Shown: positions 26,265-35,969 of the stretch, piece after piece
Position numbering within the stretch: the first letter of the stretch is position 1
Layout: each line of letters begins with the position of its first letter
The notes under the pieces: model-generated
The model's database searches: none
What the model was told of the DNA's origin: nothing
Seen by the model: the letters and a program-made list of their open reading frames with translations, nothing else
Translations under genes and position numbers: made by a program
Source: Dickeya chrysanthemi NCPPB 402
GTDB taxonomy: Bacteria > Pseudomonadota > Gammaproteobacteria > Enterobacterales > Enterobacteriaceae
NCBI RefSeq assembly: GCF_000406105.1
Contig: NZ_CM001974.1
Coordinates: 1,775,507 to 1,839,506, forward strand
Direction of reading: 5' to 3'
DNA: 64,000 nucleotides

Positions 26265-26312
26265 TGTGATTATTATCACTTTTCGTATGAAATAAATGAA
26301 AAATAAATCACA
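26265..26312. promoter_or_regulatory. CRP sites upstream of cdd
   Basis: TGTGA-TTATTA-TCACT (26265-26280) matches the CRP consensus TGTGA-N6-TCACA with one mismatch. A second site, TGAAA-AATAAA-TCACA (26297-26312), has a perfect right half and a weaker left half; the centres are 32 bp apart. E. coli cdd has two CRP sites with CytR between them, so CRP-CytR control is plausible here. Confidence 0.65.
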
Positions 26313-26426
26313 AATGCGAGATGTCTCGCAGGTTTTGACGGGCGTGCGGGCAGGTATGGGGAGAGGCGAGCCGTTACCTACGGCAACGGCTCGGATAACC
26401 GGAATACCAGAGGCAATCAACGATGG

Positions 26427-27128
26427 TTATGTCCCCATCAGGCGCACGATCACCGGAAACAAAAACGGGGCGATCAACGAGGTGATGATGCCGCAGATCA
26501 CCAACGCCAGCGAACTGAACGCGCCTTCCTGAAAATCGACTTCCGCGCAGCGTGCAGTACCTAATGCATGCGATGCCGTCCCCATCGCCAGCCCACGGGC
26601 GGATTTGGCATGGATGTTGAGCCGATTAAACAGCGCGTGGCCCAATACGGCGCCGACAATGCCAACCAGGATCACGCACATGGCGCTGATAGCCGGAATC
26701 CCGCCGATGGCGCTGGCGACGGCCATGGCGATCGGCGTGGTGACCGATTTCGGCAGTACGGAAGCGGCGATTTCCCGTGAAGCGCCGAGCCACAAAGCAA
26801 TGACGGTGCCGGAAATAATGGCGGTGACGCTGCCGATAAAACAAACGCTAATGATGGATTTCCAGCGTGCGCGGATTTGATGCAGTTGTTCATATAACGG
26901 AAATGCCAGTGCGACTACCGCCGGTTGCAGCAGGCTATTGAGGAGGGAACTGCCGCTGAAATAGTGGTCATAAGGGATATCCAGAATCAACAACAGCGGG
27001 ATGATCACCAACATCGATACCAGCAATGGGTTGAGTAACGGCATTTTCAGCGTCATCGCCACGTTGCGGGCGCCAAAGAATACCAGCAGCGTGAGCGGCA
27101 GCGACCACCACAGATAATTCAGCATCAT
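26427..27128 (-). CDS. yohK: LrgB-family protein YohK
   Basis: 233 residues with about six to seven transmembrane helices. It carries the LrgB/CidB signature: [60 protein letters not shown]. LrgB and LrgA proteins form an inner-membrane pair acting on murein hydrolase activity in Gram-positives and possibly pyruvate transport; in enterobacteria the role is uncertain. Its ATG overlaps the yohJ stop by 4 bp, so they are coupled. Conserved with E. coli order. Confidence 0.92.
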   Translation of the reverse strand: MMLNYLWWSLPLTLLVFFGARNVAMTLKMPLLNPLLVSMLVIIPLLLILDIPYDHYFSGSSLLNSLLQPAVVALAFPLYEQLHQIRARWKSIISVCFIGSVTAIISGTVIALWLGASREIAASVLPKSVTTPIAMAVASAIGGIPAISAMCVILVGIVGAVLGHALFNRLNIHAKSARGLAMGTASHALGTARCAEVDFQEGAFSSLALVICGIITSLIAPFLFPVIVRLMGT

Positions 27129-27535
27129 TTATCTTCCTTGGCGTCTGCCGTGTTTCGGCCCGGCGGCACCTGATCACGGTGCATCATCTGAGTGGTATAA
27201 CCGACCACGATCATGACCACAAACGTGCTAACCAGACAGGAGACGACGATCGGCGCGAACTGTTCACGCAGCACCCCATAATAGTTCATGACCCCGACGC
27301 CAATCGGCACGAATAACAGCGCCATGTAGCGGATCAATAACCGACAGCCCGGTTTCACCCAGTGTGACGGCAGAATTTGCGACGCCAACAGGGCGAATAG
27401 CACCAGCATGCCGAGAATACTGCCGGGAATGGTAATGGGAAGTCGCGCGGATATCGCATTGCCAATGAATAAACACAGGTAAATCACTGCGAAAGCGCGT
27501 AAATAGTGCCAGCACAGTGTGATGGTATTGCGCAT
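27125..27535 (-). CDS. yohJ: LrgA/CidA-family protein YohJ
   Basis: 136 residues with about four transmembrane helices, including the CidA/LrgA signature [25 protein letters not shown]. It is the LrgA partner of YohK and is first in the pair. Length matches E. coli YohJ (about 132). No signal for an operator was found in the 140-bp upstream spacer. Confidence 0.92.
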   Translation of the reverse strand: MRNTITLCWHYLRAFAVIYLCLFIGNAISARLPITIPGSILGMLVLFALLASQILPSHWVKPGCRLLIRYMALLFVPIGVGVMNYYGVLREQFAPIVVSCLVSTFVVMIVVGYTTQMMHRDQVPPGRNTADAKEDK

Positions 27536-27650
27536 AGGGAAAATCCTGATAAACGGTAGACGATGATGATAACGCTAATACTGTCAGTGTGCTACGAATC
27601 ACAAAAACGAAGGGCGTGGGTTGCCGTCATGCTGTTTTTTCAGGTGGGGT

Positions 27651-27668
27651 GCCCCGGCAAACCGGGGC
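27651..27668 (-). terminator. GC-rich hairpin after the GH3 gene
   Basis: GCCCCGG (27651-27657) and CCGGGGC (27662-27668) form a 7-bp stem closely after the beta-glucosidase stop on the minus strand. No T-run follows (CACCTGAAAAAAC), so it is a weak or Rho-independent-incomplete terminator. Confidence 0.4.
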
Positions 27669-27676
27669 GACACCGT

Positions 27677-29653
27677 TTAGTGAGGCAGGCCGTAGCCAAA
27701 GGGGAATAACGGTTTGGCGCTGTCGTAAGGCAGGTCAGGCTGTTGCTTGCGCACCGCCTGCATGGAGGACGGCAGCTCAAAAGGCAATTTAGCGGTGTAG
27801 GCCGCGCCAGACGTCAGCCGGCCAAGTAATACGCTATCGCTGACGCCGAAGTTGGCGACCAGCGCACGGGTCTTGTCCACCACATTGGTCAGGATGGCCG
27901 GGCGTTCCATATAGAGGCTAACCAGCGTCGGTACGCGGGCGCTGGCGCGCACAATGGCCTGATAGTCCGGGTTGTCAGCACGAAACGCCAGTGATCCTTC
28001 GTGGTGACGGCTGCCGAAGAAAAAGTTTTTGTGTGGTTGTTCATACGGTGTCTGGGTACGGATCAGCGCTACATCGGCCTGTTCCGGCGTATCGACGACG
28101 ACAAAACCGGCAGCCTGTGCGGCGGTGGCGGCAATACCGTGCAGCCAGACCCGGCTACCTTTACGCAGCGGCAGCAGATTGTTGTTTTGCAACAGCACCA
28201 GCGAGCGGGCCTGGGTGTCGTCCGCCAGTTGTTGCCAGTCCGCTTTGCCGACGATGTCGCTGGCCTGCGCGGCGTTAACGTAGGGACGTTCGAATAAACC
28301 AATCTGGAATTTCTGCTTCAGTATACGGTTGACGGAGGTATCCAACCGGGCTTCGCTCAGCCTGCCGTCTTGCACGGCTTGCACCAGCAAGGCCGAGTCG
28401 GTGACGCCGCCGAACTGATCGACCCCGGCATCGACGGCTTTGATGAAGCGCTCGGCGGGCGTCAGGTTCTCCACACCCCAGGGCATACCGCGAGGGATCG
28501 GTTTTTCGCCCGGCTTCACGCCGGTGATGCAGTCGCCTTTGCAGTCGTTAGTGATCAGCCAGTCGCTGAGGATCACGCCATCGAAACCGTATTGGCCGCG
28601 TAACAGGTCTGTCAGCAGGAAGCGGTTGAATCCGGCGGCGACCTGTTCGATGGGTTTGCCGTGCCAGCGGGCGTTTCGCAAAATCGAGTAGGTGGGCATG
28701 ATGCCGGCGGCGTGGGCCTCAAACGCGCCGGTGAATGGATCAATGTGCCATTGCAGGTTATTTTGCCGGAACTGCGCGTATTTGCCGTAGACGTTATGGC
28801 TGTCCCAGCCCTCCTGGGCGGCGCCGTAGCCGACCCAGTGTTTCACGATGGAGATCACGCTCTGCGCGTTGAGGCCGTTGTTGCCGTTCTGCATACCGGT
28901 GACATAACCGCGTACCATTTTTTGGGTCAGGTCAGGGTCTTCGCCAAAAGTACCGTCGATGCGCGGCCAGCGCGGTTCGGTGGACAGGTCGGCCTGGGGC
29001 GACAAGGCTTCGGTGATGCCGACGGCGCGGTATTCCTGACGCACAATATCGGCAAAGCGCCGCACCCGTTCTTCGTCACCGATAGCGGCCAGGCCAAGGG
29101 TTTCCGGCCATTTGCTGAATTTACCGACCGATACGCTGACGCCGACCAGCGACTGGAACGAACTGCGTGGATCGGTACTGATGGTGGCGGGAATCCCCAA
29201 CCGGGTGGCTTCCGCCAGTTGCTGCAATTTATTGTTTTCCTCAGCCATCTGTGCCGGATTGTCGCCGGAAAGCCGGGTAATAAAGCTGTTGACGTAGCGC
29301 TCGGCAATCATGGTCTTTGCCGCGTTGAGGTCATACTGCGTACCGGCGCCGGTAACGCTGCCGGCGGTCGGCGCGGAACCGTGCATCATGACCCCGGCTT
29401 TTTCCGCCAGCGTCATGCGTGATACCAGGTCCGCCGCCCGCTGTGTCGCCGGCAGGCGCCAGTCTTCATACGGATTGAGTTTTCCGTCACGGTTCAAATC
29501 TTTAAATGTCAGGCCGTTGACGGTAATCAACGGGGCTCCGCGGGTATCGAGCGTGGCTTGTTGTACCGCCTCCGCCAGTGGGGAAAACAGCAGGGGCAGC
29601 GTGGCAACCCAGGGCAGAACCGCCGCGGCGTGCGGCGAGAAGCGTGATTTCAT
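27677..29653 (-). CDS. bgxA: GH3 periplasmic beta-glucosidase/xylosidase (BgxA-like)
   Basis: 658 residues with a Sec signal peptide (MKSRFSPHAAAVLPWVATLPLLFSPLAEA, cleavage near residue 29). It is a family 3 glycoside hydrolase with the (alpha/beta)8 part and the second C-terminal domain: the KHWVG motif at 271-275 and the nucleophile Asp364 in GFDGVILSDWLITND. Length and signal fit the beta-glucosidase/xylosidase precursor BgxA of Erwinia chrysanthemi (654 residues). Residues 52-63 (DLNRDGKLNPYE) form a canonical EF-hand-like loop. It degrades beta-linked plant oligosaccharides. The gene begins 18 bp from a 146-bp palindromic element. Confidence 0.8.
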   Translation of the reverse strand: MKSRFSPHAAAVLPWVATLPLLFSPLAEAVQQATLDTRGAPLITVNGLTFKDLNRDGKLNPYEDWRLPATQRAADLVSRMTLAEKAGVMMHGSAPTAGSVTGAGTQYDLNAAKTMIAERYVNSFITRLSGDNPAQMAEENNKLQQLAEATRLGIPATISTDPRSSFQSLVGVSVSVGKFSKWPETLGLAAIGDEERVRRFADIVRQEYRAVGITEALSPQADLSTEPRWPRIDGTFGEDPDLTQKMVRGYVTGMQNGNNGLNAQSVISIVKHWVGYGAAQEGWDSHNVYGKYAQFRQNNLQWHIDPFTGAFEAHAAGIMPTYSILRNARWHGKPIEQVAAGFNRFLLTDLLRGQYGFDGVILSDWLITNDCKGDCITGVKPGEKPIPRGMPWGVENLTPAERFIKAVDAGVDQFGGVTDSALLVQAVQDGRLSEARLDTSVNRILKQKFQIGLFERPYVNAAQASDIVGKADWQQLADDTQARSLVLLQNNNLLPLRKGSRVWLHGIAATAAQAAGFVVVDTPEQADVALIRTQTPYEQPHKNFFFGSRHHEGSLAFRADNPDYQAIVRASARVPTLVSLYMERPAILTNVVDKTRALVANFGVSDSVLLGRLTSGAAYTAKLPFELPSSMQAVRKQQPDLPYDSAKPLFPFGYGLPH

Positions 29654-29670
29654 GTTGTTTTTCTCATTAT

Positions 29671-29816
29671 GAGCCTATCCCATTAGGGCTATTTCACTGG
29701 CCATTTTGGCCCTGGGCAGTGCTCGAAATCCTCACGTACTCCGTGTACGCTCCGGTTTCTCCGCGGCTTCCCGAGTCCAAACTGGCTGCGCCAATAACGC
29801 CTACTGGGATAGGCTC
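29671..29816. repeat. 146-bp terminal-inverted-repeat intergenic element
   Basis: It begins GAGCCTATCCCATTAGGGC and ends GCCTACTGGGATAGGCTC, so the ends are an inverted repeat, perfect over 12 bp and then TAGG. Inside are further small inverted repeats (GGCCATTTTGGCC; ACGTACTCCGTGTACG). There is no open frame. It resembles a miniature repeat that I recall in Pectobacteriaceae and Serratia, but I cannot name it. It sits between the bgxA start and the rest of the spacer, so it is in the 5' leader or promoter of bgxA. Confidence 0.65.
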
Positions 29817-30170
29817 TATGTATGGGCCAGAGGAAAAAACAGCGGGCGATATTTCAATGCCCGATCAGTCAGCGCGACGGGCTATTCAACACGACAGACA
29901 GACCATCGGAAAAAGGCCAGGACAGGCGGTGTCAGTTGAATAAAATAATAGTGAGCGCCAGCGAGTAATTCCTGTCACGCTATGCCAGTCTTTATTCGGG
30001 ATTCAAGTGGGAAAATAGAGATTCTGAAGCTGGATCAAAGAATTGGCGCAGAGAGTGTCGATGGATGAGAGTTATTCAATCACCATCATGAGTGATAATT
30101 TCTTATTGTTATTTTCCGATTTGAACTGCTGAAGAAAATAACCCGACAGAGAAGAGCAAACGTATTTCGG
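29817..30170. other. Spacer between the bgxA element and bioA
   Basis: About 354 bases between the 146-bp element and the bioA terminator. No gene, tRNA or clear repeat is seen; bgxA promoter elements probably lie here. Confidence 0.4.
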
Positions 30171-30214
30171 AAATAAAAGAAAATCAAACCGGGCGTTATT
30201 TATTGCCCGGTTTG
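30171..30214 (-). terminator. Intrinsic terminator of bioA
   Basis: A perfect 10-bp stem, CAAACCGGGC (30185-30194) and GCCCGGTTTG (30205-30214), with a 10-base loop, is followed on the minus strand by the T-rich stretch ATTTTCTTTTATTTC. It lies 13 bp after the bioA stop. Confidence 0.85.
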
Positions 30215-30227
30215 AGGCGCGCAGGAA

Positions 30228-31511
30228 TTACCACAACGCCGGGGTGAACACGGCTTGCCGCACGGCATCGGTTAAGGTCTGCAATTCTTCCGGTTGAATG
30301 ATGAAGGGCGGCATCAGGTAAATCAGTTTGCCGAACGGCCGAATCCATACCCCGCGTTCGACAAAGAAGCGTTGCAGATGCGCCATATTAACCAGCTGGC
30401 GGGTTTCCACCACACCGATGGCGCCCAGCACCCGCACATCGGCGACGGTCGGCGCTTCTCTCAATGGCAGTAACGCCTGACGCAACTGCGCTTCAATCGC
30501 GGCTACCTGCGCCTGCCAGCGGTTTTCCGCCAACAGCGTCAGGCTGGCATGGGCGACGGCGCATGCCAGCGGGTTACCCATGAAGGTGGGGCCGTGCATA
30601 AAGCACCCGGCTTCGCCGTTGCTGATGGTTTCCGCCACCGTGCGGGTGGTCAGCGTGGCGGAGAGCGTCATGTAACCGCCGGTCAATGCCTTGCCGAGAC
30701 ACAGAATATCCGGCGTGACGCCGGCGTGCTCGCAGGCGAACAGGCGTCCGGTGCGGCCAAAGCCGGTGGCGATTTCGTCGGCGATCAGCAAAATGCCGTA
30801 CTGAGCGCACAATTGGCGAGCCTGACGCAGATACTCGGGATGATAAAACCGCATACCGCCCGCGCCCTGCACGATCGGCTCCAGGATCACGGCGGCAATC
30901 TCATGCTGGTGCTGTTGCAGCAATCTGCTAAACGGCGTGATGTCTTCCTGTTGCCAGGGCTGGTCAACGCCGCCACACGGCGCGTCGGCAAACAGATGCG
31001 GCGGCAAATACCCCTGATAGAGGCTATGCATCGAGTTGTCCGGGTCGCATACCGACATCGCACCGAAGGTATCGCCATGATAGCCGTGCCGTAACGTCAG
31101 GAAGCGCTGACGACGCTCCCCGCGCGCCTGCCAGTATTGCAGCGCCATTTTCATCGCCACTTCCACCGCCACCGAGCCGGAGTCCGCCAGAAACACGCAC
31201 TCCAGCGCCGCTGGGGTGATCGCCACCAACTGGCGGCACAACGCCACCGCCGCCGGGTGGGTAATGCCGCCGAACATCACGTGAGACATCTGCGTCAGTT
31301 GATCCGTCAGCGCCTGGTTCAGCCGCGGATGATTGTAGCCATGAATAGCCGCCCACCAGGACGACATACCATCCACCAGTTGACGTCCATCGGCCAACCG
31401 TAGCTGACAACCGCTGGCGGCGGTCACCGGGTAACACGGCAAGGGAGCGGTCATGGAGGTGTAGGGGTGCCAGATATGGTGCCTGTCAAAGTTCAGGTCG
31501 TCTTGATTCAT
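30228..31511 (-). CDS. bioA: Adenosylmethionine-8-amino-7-oxononanoate aminotransferase BioA
   Basis: 427 residues from the ATG at 31511; the frame reads on to 31595 with a non-homologous leader that would include the bioB start region. Converts KAPA to DAPA using SAM as amino donor. The PLP class-III aminotransferase features are seen: HIWHPYTSM at the N-terminus, [67 protein letters not shown] with the PLP Lys in LGKALTGG, and [17 protein letters not shown]. It is divergent from bioBFCD around the BirA operator. Confidence 0.96.
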   Translation of the reverse strand: MNQDDLNFDRHHIWHPYTSMTAPLPCYPVTAASGCQLRLADGRQLVDGMSSWWAAIHGYNHPRLNQALTDQLTQMSHVMFGGITHPAAVALCRQLVAITPAALECVFLADSGSVAVEVAMKMALQYWQARGERRQRFLTLRHGYHGDTFGAMSVCDPDNSMHSLYQGYLPPHLFADAPCGGVDQPWQQEDITPFSRLLQQHQHEIAAVILEPIVQGAGGMRFYHPEYLRQARQLCAQYGILLIADEIATGFGRTGRLFACEHAGVTPDILCLGKALTGGYMTLSATLTTRTVAETISNGEAGCFMHGPTFMGNPLACAVAHASLTLLAENRWQAQVAAIEAQLRQALLPLREAPTVADVRVLGAIGVVETRQLVNMAHLQRFFVERGVWIRPFGKLIYLMPPFIIQPEELQTLTDAVRQAVFTPALW

Positions 31512-31515
31512 ACTG

Positions 31516-31549
31516 TTGTAAACTAATCTGATCTCAATTTGGTTGACAG
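31516..31549. promoter_or_regulatory. BirA operator between bioA and bioB
   Basis: TTGTAAAC (31516-31523) and GGTTGACAG (31541-31549) are the two halves of the BirA box (TTGTAAACC-N14/15-GGTTTACAA), one base short of perfect on the right. It lies between the divergent bioA (start 31511) and bioB (start 31595), so holo-BirA would repress both. Confidence 0.85.
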
Positions 31550-31594
31550 TATACCCACATAAATTACACTGGCGAGACTTTTTTACCCGGAGCA

Positions 31595-32639
31595 ATGATG
31601 ATGACCGAACGCGTAAACTGGACGCTGGAACAGGCGCAGGCCCTGTTCGATAAACCGTTTCTGGAACTGATGTTTGAAGCGCAACAGGTGCACCGCCGGC
31701 ACTTTGATCCCCGTCAGGTGCAGGTCAGCACGCTGTTATCCATCAAAACCGGCGCCTGCCCGGAAGACTGCAAATACTGCCCGCAAAGCGCCCGTTACCG
31801 TACCGGTATTGAAACCGAACGGCTGATGCAGGTTGAGCAGGTGCTGGAATCCGCCCGTCAGGCGAAAGCGACGGGGTCGACCCGCTTTTGTATGGGCGCG
31901 GCGTGGAAAAATCCTCACGAGCGCGACATGCCGTATCTGGAGTCGATGGTGCGCGGCGTGAAAGAGATGGGCATGGAAACCTGCATGACGCTGGGCACGT
32001 TGCACGGCGATCAGGCCGAACGACTGGCGGCGGCCGGGCTCGATTTTTACAACCACAATCTGGACACCTCGCCGGAATTTTACGGCGACATCATCACCAC
32101 CCGTACCTATCAGGAGCGGCTGGATACGCTGGATAAAGTGCGTGGCGCCGGCATCAAAGTGTGCTCCGGCGGCATTGTCGGTCTGGGCGAAACGGTGCGC
32201 GATCGCGCCGGGTTACTGGTGCAACTGGCCAATCTGCCGACGCCGCCGGAGAGCGTGCCGATCAACATGCTGGTAAAAAGTGAAGGGGACGCCGCTGGCG
32301 GAAAACGAGGATGTAGACCCGTTCGATTTTATCCGCACCATTGCCGTGGCGCGCATTATGATGCCGACGTCTTATGTCCGGCTGTCGGCCGGGCGTGAGC
32401 AGATGAGCGAACAGACGCAGGCGATGTGTTTCATGGCGGGCGCTAATTCCATCTTCTATGGCTGCAAACTGCTGACCACGCCGAATCCGAAAGAAGATAA
32501 GGACTTGCTGCTGTTTCGCAAACTGGGGCTGAACCCGCAGCAAACCCAGACCGAATACGGCGATAACCAGCAACAGCAGCACCTGGCGGAGCGACTGCTG
32601 CACGCCGATACCGATCAATATTACAACGCGGCGGTGTAA
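31595..32639 (+). pseudogene. bioB: Biotin synthase BioB, single-base frameshift
   Basis: Radical-SAM enzyme that inserts sulfur into dethiobiotin. The first frame (31595 on) matches BioB through ...[10 protein letters not shown], including the [4Fe-4S] motif CPEDCKYC. It then goes out of frame and stops at 32398. The correct continuation, [41 protein letters not shown]...YYNAAV, is in the +1 frame to 32639. The break is an extra A in the run at 32275-32279 (five A where the conserved protein needs four). With that base removed the product is 347 residues, against 346 in E. coli. It is either a true mutation or a homopolymer sequencing error. The downstream bioFCD genes are intact. Confidence 0.9.
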
Positions 32640-33794
32640 ATGAGCTGGCAGCAACGGATTGATCAGGCGCTGGCGCAGCGACAGGCGCAGGACGCCTACC
32701 GGGTACGTCTGCCTAATGACGGCGGCAGCGGTCGCTGGTTGGTGCGTGAGCAACGGCGTTATCTCAATTTTTCCTGTAATGACTATCTGGGGCTGAGCCA
32801 GCATCCGGCGATGGTGCGCGCCTGGCGGCAAGGGGCGGAACAGTTCGGCGTGGGCAGCGGTGGTTCCGGCCATGTGACCGGGTATACCACCATGCATCAG
32901 CAACTGGAGCAACAACTGGCCGACTGGCTGGGGTATGACCGGGCGCTGTTGATGATCTCCGGTTTTGCGGCGAATCAGGCAGTGGTCACCGCGCTGCTGG
33001 CGGAAGGCGATCGTATTCTGGCGGATCGCCTCAGTCATGCCTCGCTACTGGAAGCCGCCAGCCTGTCGCCCGCCGCGTTACGCCGCTTTCACCATAATCA
33101 GCCGGAGTCACTGCAACAATTGCTGGAGAAACCGGTCGGCGGCCAGACGCTGGTGGTCACCGAAGGCGTGTTCAGCATGGATGGCGACACCGCACCGTTG
33201 GCGGCATTGCATCAGCGCTGTCGTGAACATGGCGCATGGCTGATGGTGGATGATGCCCACGGCATCGGCACCGTGGGTGAGCAAGGCCGCGGTTGTAGCA
33301 ACCAGCAAGGCGTAAAACCTGAATTGCTGATCGTCACCTTCGGCAAAGCGTTTGGCGTTAGCGGGGCGGCGGTGTTGTGCAGCCAGTCGGTGGCGGAGTA
33401 CCTGTTGCAGTTTGCCCGGCATCTGATTTACAGCACCGCCATGCCGCCGGCGCAAGCCTGCGCGTTGTCGGCGGCGCTGACAATCATTCGCGGTGACGAC
33501 GGCGCAGCCCGTCGCGCCGTACTGACGGAGCGGATTCAGCAGTTTCGCGAAGGCGCTGCCGGGCTGCCGTTTCGCCTGCTGGCATCGCAAAGCGCCATTC
33601 AGCCGCTGATTGTCGGCGATAACGCCTGGTCGCTGGCGCTGTCGCAACAACTGCGGACACAAGGGTTGTGGGTCAACGCTATTCGGCCGCCCACCGTGCC
33701 GCCGGGTACCGCTCGCTTGCGCATTACCCTGACTGCCAGCCATCAGCCGGAAGATATCGACCGTTTGCTGGAGGTGTTATATGACGCTGGCTAA
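32640..33794 (+). CDS. bioF: 8-amino-7-oxononanoate synthase BioF
   Basis: 384 residues, as in E. coli. Condenses pimeloyl-ACP and alanine to KAPA. PLP fold-type I landmarks: [32 protein letters not shown], the [15 protein letters not shown] cofactor-binding aspartate, and the PLP Lys in [18 protein letters not shown]. The ATG follows the bioB TAA directly. It overlaps bioC by 14 bp. Confidence 0.97.
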   Translation: MSWQQRIDQALAQRQAQDAYRVRLPNDGGSGRWLVREQRRYLNFSCNDYLGLSQHPAMVRAWRQGAEQFGVGSGGSGHVTGYTTMHQQLEQQLADWLGYDRALLMISGFAANQAVVTALLAEGDRILADRLSHASLLEAASLSPAALRRFHHNQPESLQQLLEKPVGGQTLVVTEGVFSMDGDTAPLAALHQRCREHGAWLMVDDAHGIGTVGEQGRGCSNQQGVKPELLIVTFGKAFGVSGAAVLCSQSVAEYLLQFARHLIYSTAMPPAQACALSAALTIIRGDDGAARRAVLTERIQQFREGAAGLPFRLLASQSAIQPLIVGDNAWSLALSQQLRTQGLWVNAIRPPTVPPGTARLRITLTASHQPEDIDRLLEVLYDAG

Positions 33795-34563
33795 CCCTGA
33801 TGTGCTATCGCCGGGCGCCCATAAACTGGCGATCGCCCGCGCGTTCGGCCGGGCCGCCTCCCATTACGACCGCTTCGCCGCCCTGCAACGCGAAAGCGGC
33901 GAACACCTGATGACACTGGTCGACGGCCATGCCGGCGGCGAACTGCTGGATGCCGGCTGCGGCACCGGTTATTTCAGCGCCCGCTGGCAGGCGGGCGGAA
34001 AACGGGTGACGGCGCTGGATCTGTCGACGGAAATGCTGGCGGTGGCGCGTCAGCGACGCTCGGCAACGCACTATCTTCAGGGCGATATCGAACACCTGCC
34101 GCTGGCGGATGGCTGTGTGGATATCAGTTTCAGTAATATGGCAATTCAGTGGTGCGATGATTTGTCCGCCGGGCTGGCCGAACTTTATCGAGTTACCCGA
34201 CCAGGGGGGGTGATTGCCTTTTGTACGCTGGCGCAGGGCACGTTGGCTGAACTGGACGATGCCTGGCAGCGACTGGACGGATCCCGACGTATTAACCGCT
34301 TTTTGTCGCTGGAGACGATTGTCTCCGTCTGCCGTGGCTACCACGCCGAAATCTCGCTGGCGCCGGCGACCTGCCATTTTCCGGATGTACTGAGCCTGAT
34401 GCGCTCGGTGAAAGGCGTCGGTGCGACCTGGCTACGGGATGGCCGCGAACACGGCGTGCTGAACCGTCGCCAATTGGCGGCGTTGGCGATGCACTACTGT
34501 CGCCACCCACAGGGGTATCCCCTGACCTATCAACGCGTTTTTGGAGTAATTTACCGTGACTGA
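33781..34563 (+). CDS. bioC: Malonyl-ACP O-methyltransferase BioC
   Basis: 260 residues. Methylates malonyl-ACP to start pimelate synthesis. SAM-binding motif [15 protein letters not shown] near residue 57, then [15 protein letters not shown] and the [14 protein letters not shown] motif. The start at 33781 is preceded by GGAGG within the end of bioF, so translation is coupled. The C-terminal region ([16 protein letters not shown]...) is typical of the BioC family. Confidence 0.95.
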   Translation: MTLANPDVLSPGAHKLAIARAFGRAASHYDRFAALQRESGEHLMTLVDGHAGGELLDAGCGTGYFSARWQAGGKRVTALDLSTEMLAVARQRRSATHYLQGDIEHLPLADGCVDISFSNMAIQWCDDLSAGLAELYRVTRPGGVIAFCTLAQGTLAELDDAWQRLDGSRRINRFLSLETIVSVCRGYHAEISLAPATCHFPDVLSLMRSVKGVGATWLRDGREHGVLNRRQLAALAMHYCRHPQGYPLTYQRVFGVIYRD

Positions 34564-35236
34564 ACGTTGGTTCGTGACCGGAACCGATACCGAAGTGGGC
34601 AAGACCGTCGCCAGCGTGGCGTTGTTGCAGGCGGCCCGCCGCGCCGGATACCGCACTGCCGGTTATAAGCCGGTGGCGTCCGGCTGTGATGTCATGCCGC
34701 ACGGCATCCGTAATAGCGATGCCTTACAGCTACAGGCCAACAGCGTGGTGGCATTACCGTATGAAGCGGTCAATCCACTGGCCTTTTTGGCGCCGACCTC
34801 GCCCCATATCGTCAGCGCCGAGGAAAACCGGCCGATTGCCTTTTCCACCCTCAGCGACGGCCTGCGCAGTCTGGCGCGTCAGGCCGACTGGGTGCTGGTG
34901 GAAGGGGCCGGCGGCTGGTTTACGCCGCTTTCCGGGCGGCAAACCTTCGCCGACTGGGTGCAGGAAGAAGCGTTGCCGGTGATTCTGGTTGTCGGCGTGA
35001 AGCTCGGATGCATCAACCACGCACTCTTGACGGCGCAGGCGGTACGGCATGCCGGATTACGTCTGGCAGGATGGGTCGCGAATGTGGTGCAGCCTCCCGG
35101 TCGCTATCACGCCGCCTATCTGCAAACGTTGCAGGAGAGCATTCCCGCGCCGTTGTTGGGTGAAATCCCGCATTTATCCGAGCCGTTTCAGCAGGATATT
35201 GGCGATTACTTAAACATCACTTTACTAAGAGGTTAA
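34556..35236 (+). CDS. bioD: Dethiobiotin synthetase BioD
   Basis: 226 residues, GTG start at 34556 with GGAG upstream (overlaps bioC by 8 bp). Carboxylates DAPA with ATP and CO2 to dethiobiotin. P-loop TGTDTEVGKTVASVALLQAA, GYKPVASGC, the VEGAGGWFTPLSG loop and VVGVKLGCINHALLTAQA are seen. Last gene of the bioBFCD operon, followed by an intrinsic terminator. Confidence 0.96.
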   Translation: MTERWFVTGTDTEVGKTVASVALLQAARRAGYRTAGYKPVASGCDVMPHGIRNSDALQLQANSVVALPYEAVNPLAFLAPTSPHIVSAEENRPIAFSTLSDGLRSLARQADWVLVEGAGGWFTPLSGRQTFADWVQEEALPVILVVGVKLGCINHALLTAQAVRHAGLRLAGWVANVVQPPGRYHAAYLQTLQESIPAPLLGEIPHLSEPFQQDIGDYLNITLLRG

Positions 35237-35312
35237 CGAGTTTAAGTGAATGTTACGTGAGTGGCGGCTTTATCCCCTTTTCTGATTGAAATTGATAGAA
35301 AAAACCATCTTG

Positions 35313-35353
35313 AAAACTGCTGTCCGATCCACTGGGCCAGCAGTTTTCTTTTT
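35313..35353 (+). terminator. Intrinsic terminator of the bio operon
   Basis: AAAACTGCTG (35313-35322) pairs with CAGCAGTTTT (35338-35347) over a 15-base loop and is followed by CTTTTTG. It lies 77 bp after bioD. Confidence 0.88.
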
Positions 35354-35820
35354 GCTAAGTCTGTGTCATTTAGTACTTTTTTTTATAATAACCGGCCAGT
35401 CAAACGCGGAAATTTTGTTTAAAAGCAGCTTGTGCGCTTCTGACGGGGAAAGGTAACGAAAGACGCCAATACAGGGAGCGCGGGCGCTTGTGGGAGTTAT
35501 CCACCATTTCTGTGGATAACCGTGTGCATTAGGGTTAGAAAAAACGCGCCAGCCAAGAGCCGGCGCGGGTTGCGCCTGGTTTGGCGCTAATCTCCGCTTT
35601 TTTGTTAAATCATTTAAAATCAATTATTTAATTAAAATCAAGTCACTTTTATTGCAACCGGCCTTGTTTGAATAAATCACCGGCACTGGTCAGTGCAGAT
35701 AATTTGAGAAACGGTATTTCTGGGGATAAATGCGTCATTTTTTGCTGGATAGCCACATCACTCTGTGCTAGTCAACGAGGGCACGTGTTGGTGTGTGGTC
35801 AATGGTTAAGAATTACTTGA
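35354..35820. other. bioD-uvrB spacer
   Basis: Part of a long spacer before uvrB. It contains the inverted DnaA boxes (35496-35520) and is otherwise without a supported gene. The uvrB promoter with its LexA box follows. Confidence 0.4.
35496..35520. promoter_or_regulatory. Inverted pair of DnaA boxes
   Basis: GTTATCCAC (35496-35504) and GTGGATAAC (35512-35520) form a perfect 9-bp inverted repeat with a 7-base loop. The right half is the complement of the DnaA box TTATCCACA (35511-35519), and the left TTATCCACC differs by one base. A DnaA box upstream of uvrB has been reported in E. coli, so DnaA control of uvrB is plausible here. Confidence 0.5.
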
Positions 35821-35840
35821 TGCTGTTTTTATATCCAGTA
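35821..35840. promoter_or_regulatory. uvrB: LexA (SOS) box of uvrB
   Basis: TGCTGTTTTTATATCCAGTA has CTG-N10-CAG, as in the SOS-box consensus (TACTG-(TA)5-CAGTA). It lies 130 bp upstream of the uvrB start, so uvrB is expected to be in the SOS regulon as in E. coli. Confidence 0.8.
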
Positions 35841-35969
35841 ATATGAGGCTGGCAAATCTGGCCGGGGATTTTCATACTAGGCTGTGTCTCTCCCTGCCGA
35901 CAACGCCGGTCGATCCTGGCCGACGTTCGATGCGTGATTCCAACCGTTTTTTATCCGGGTGTCTTGCTC

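Noticed and set aside
35366..35623. An 85-codon frame on the minus strand in the bioD-uvrB spacer
   Set aside because: No ribosome-binding site, no recognised family and it runs over the DnaA-box palindrome and the terminator region; I treat it as chance.
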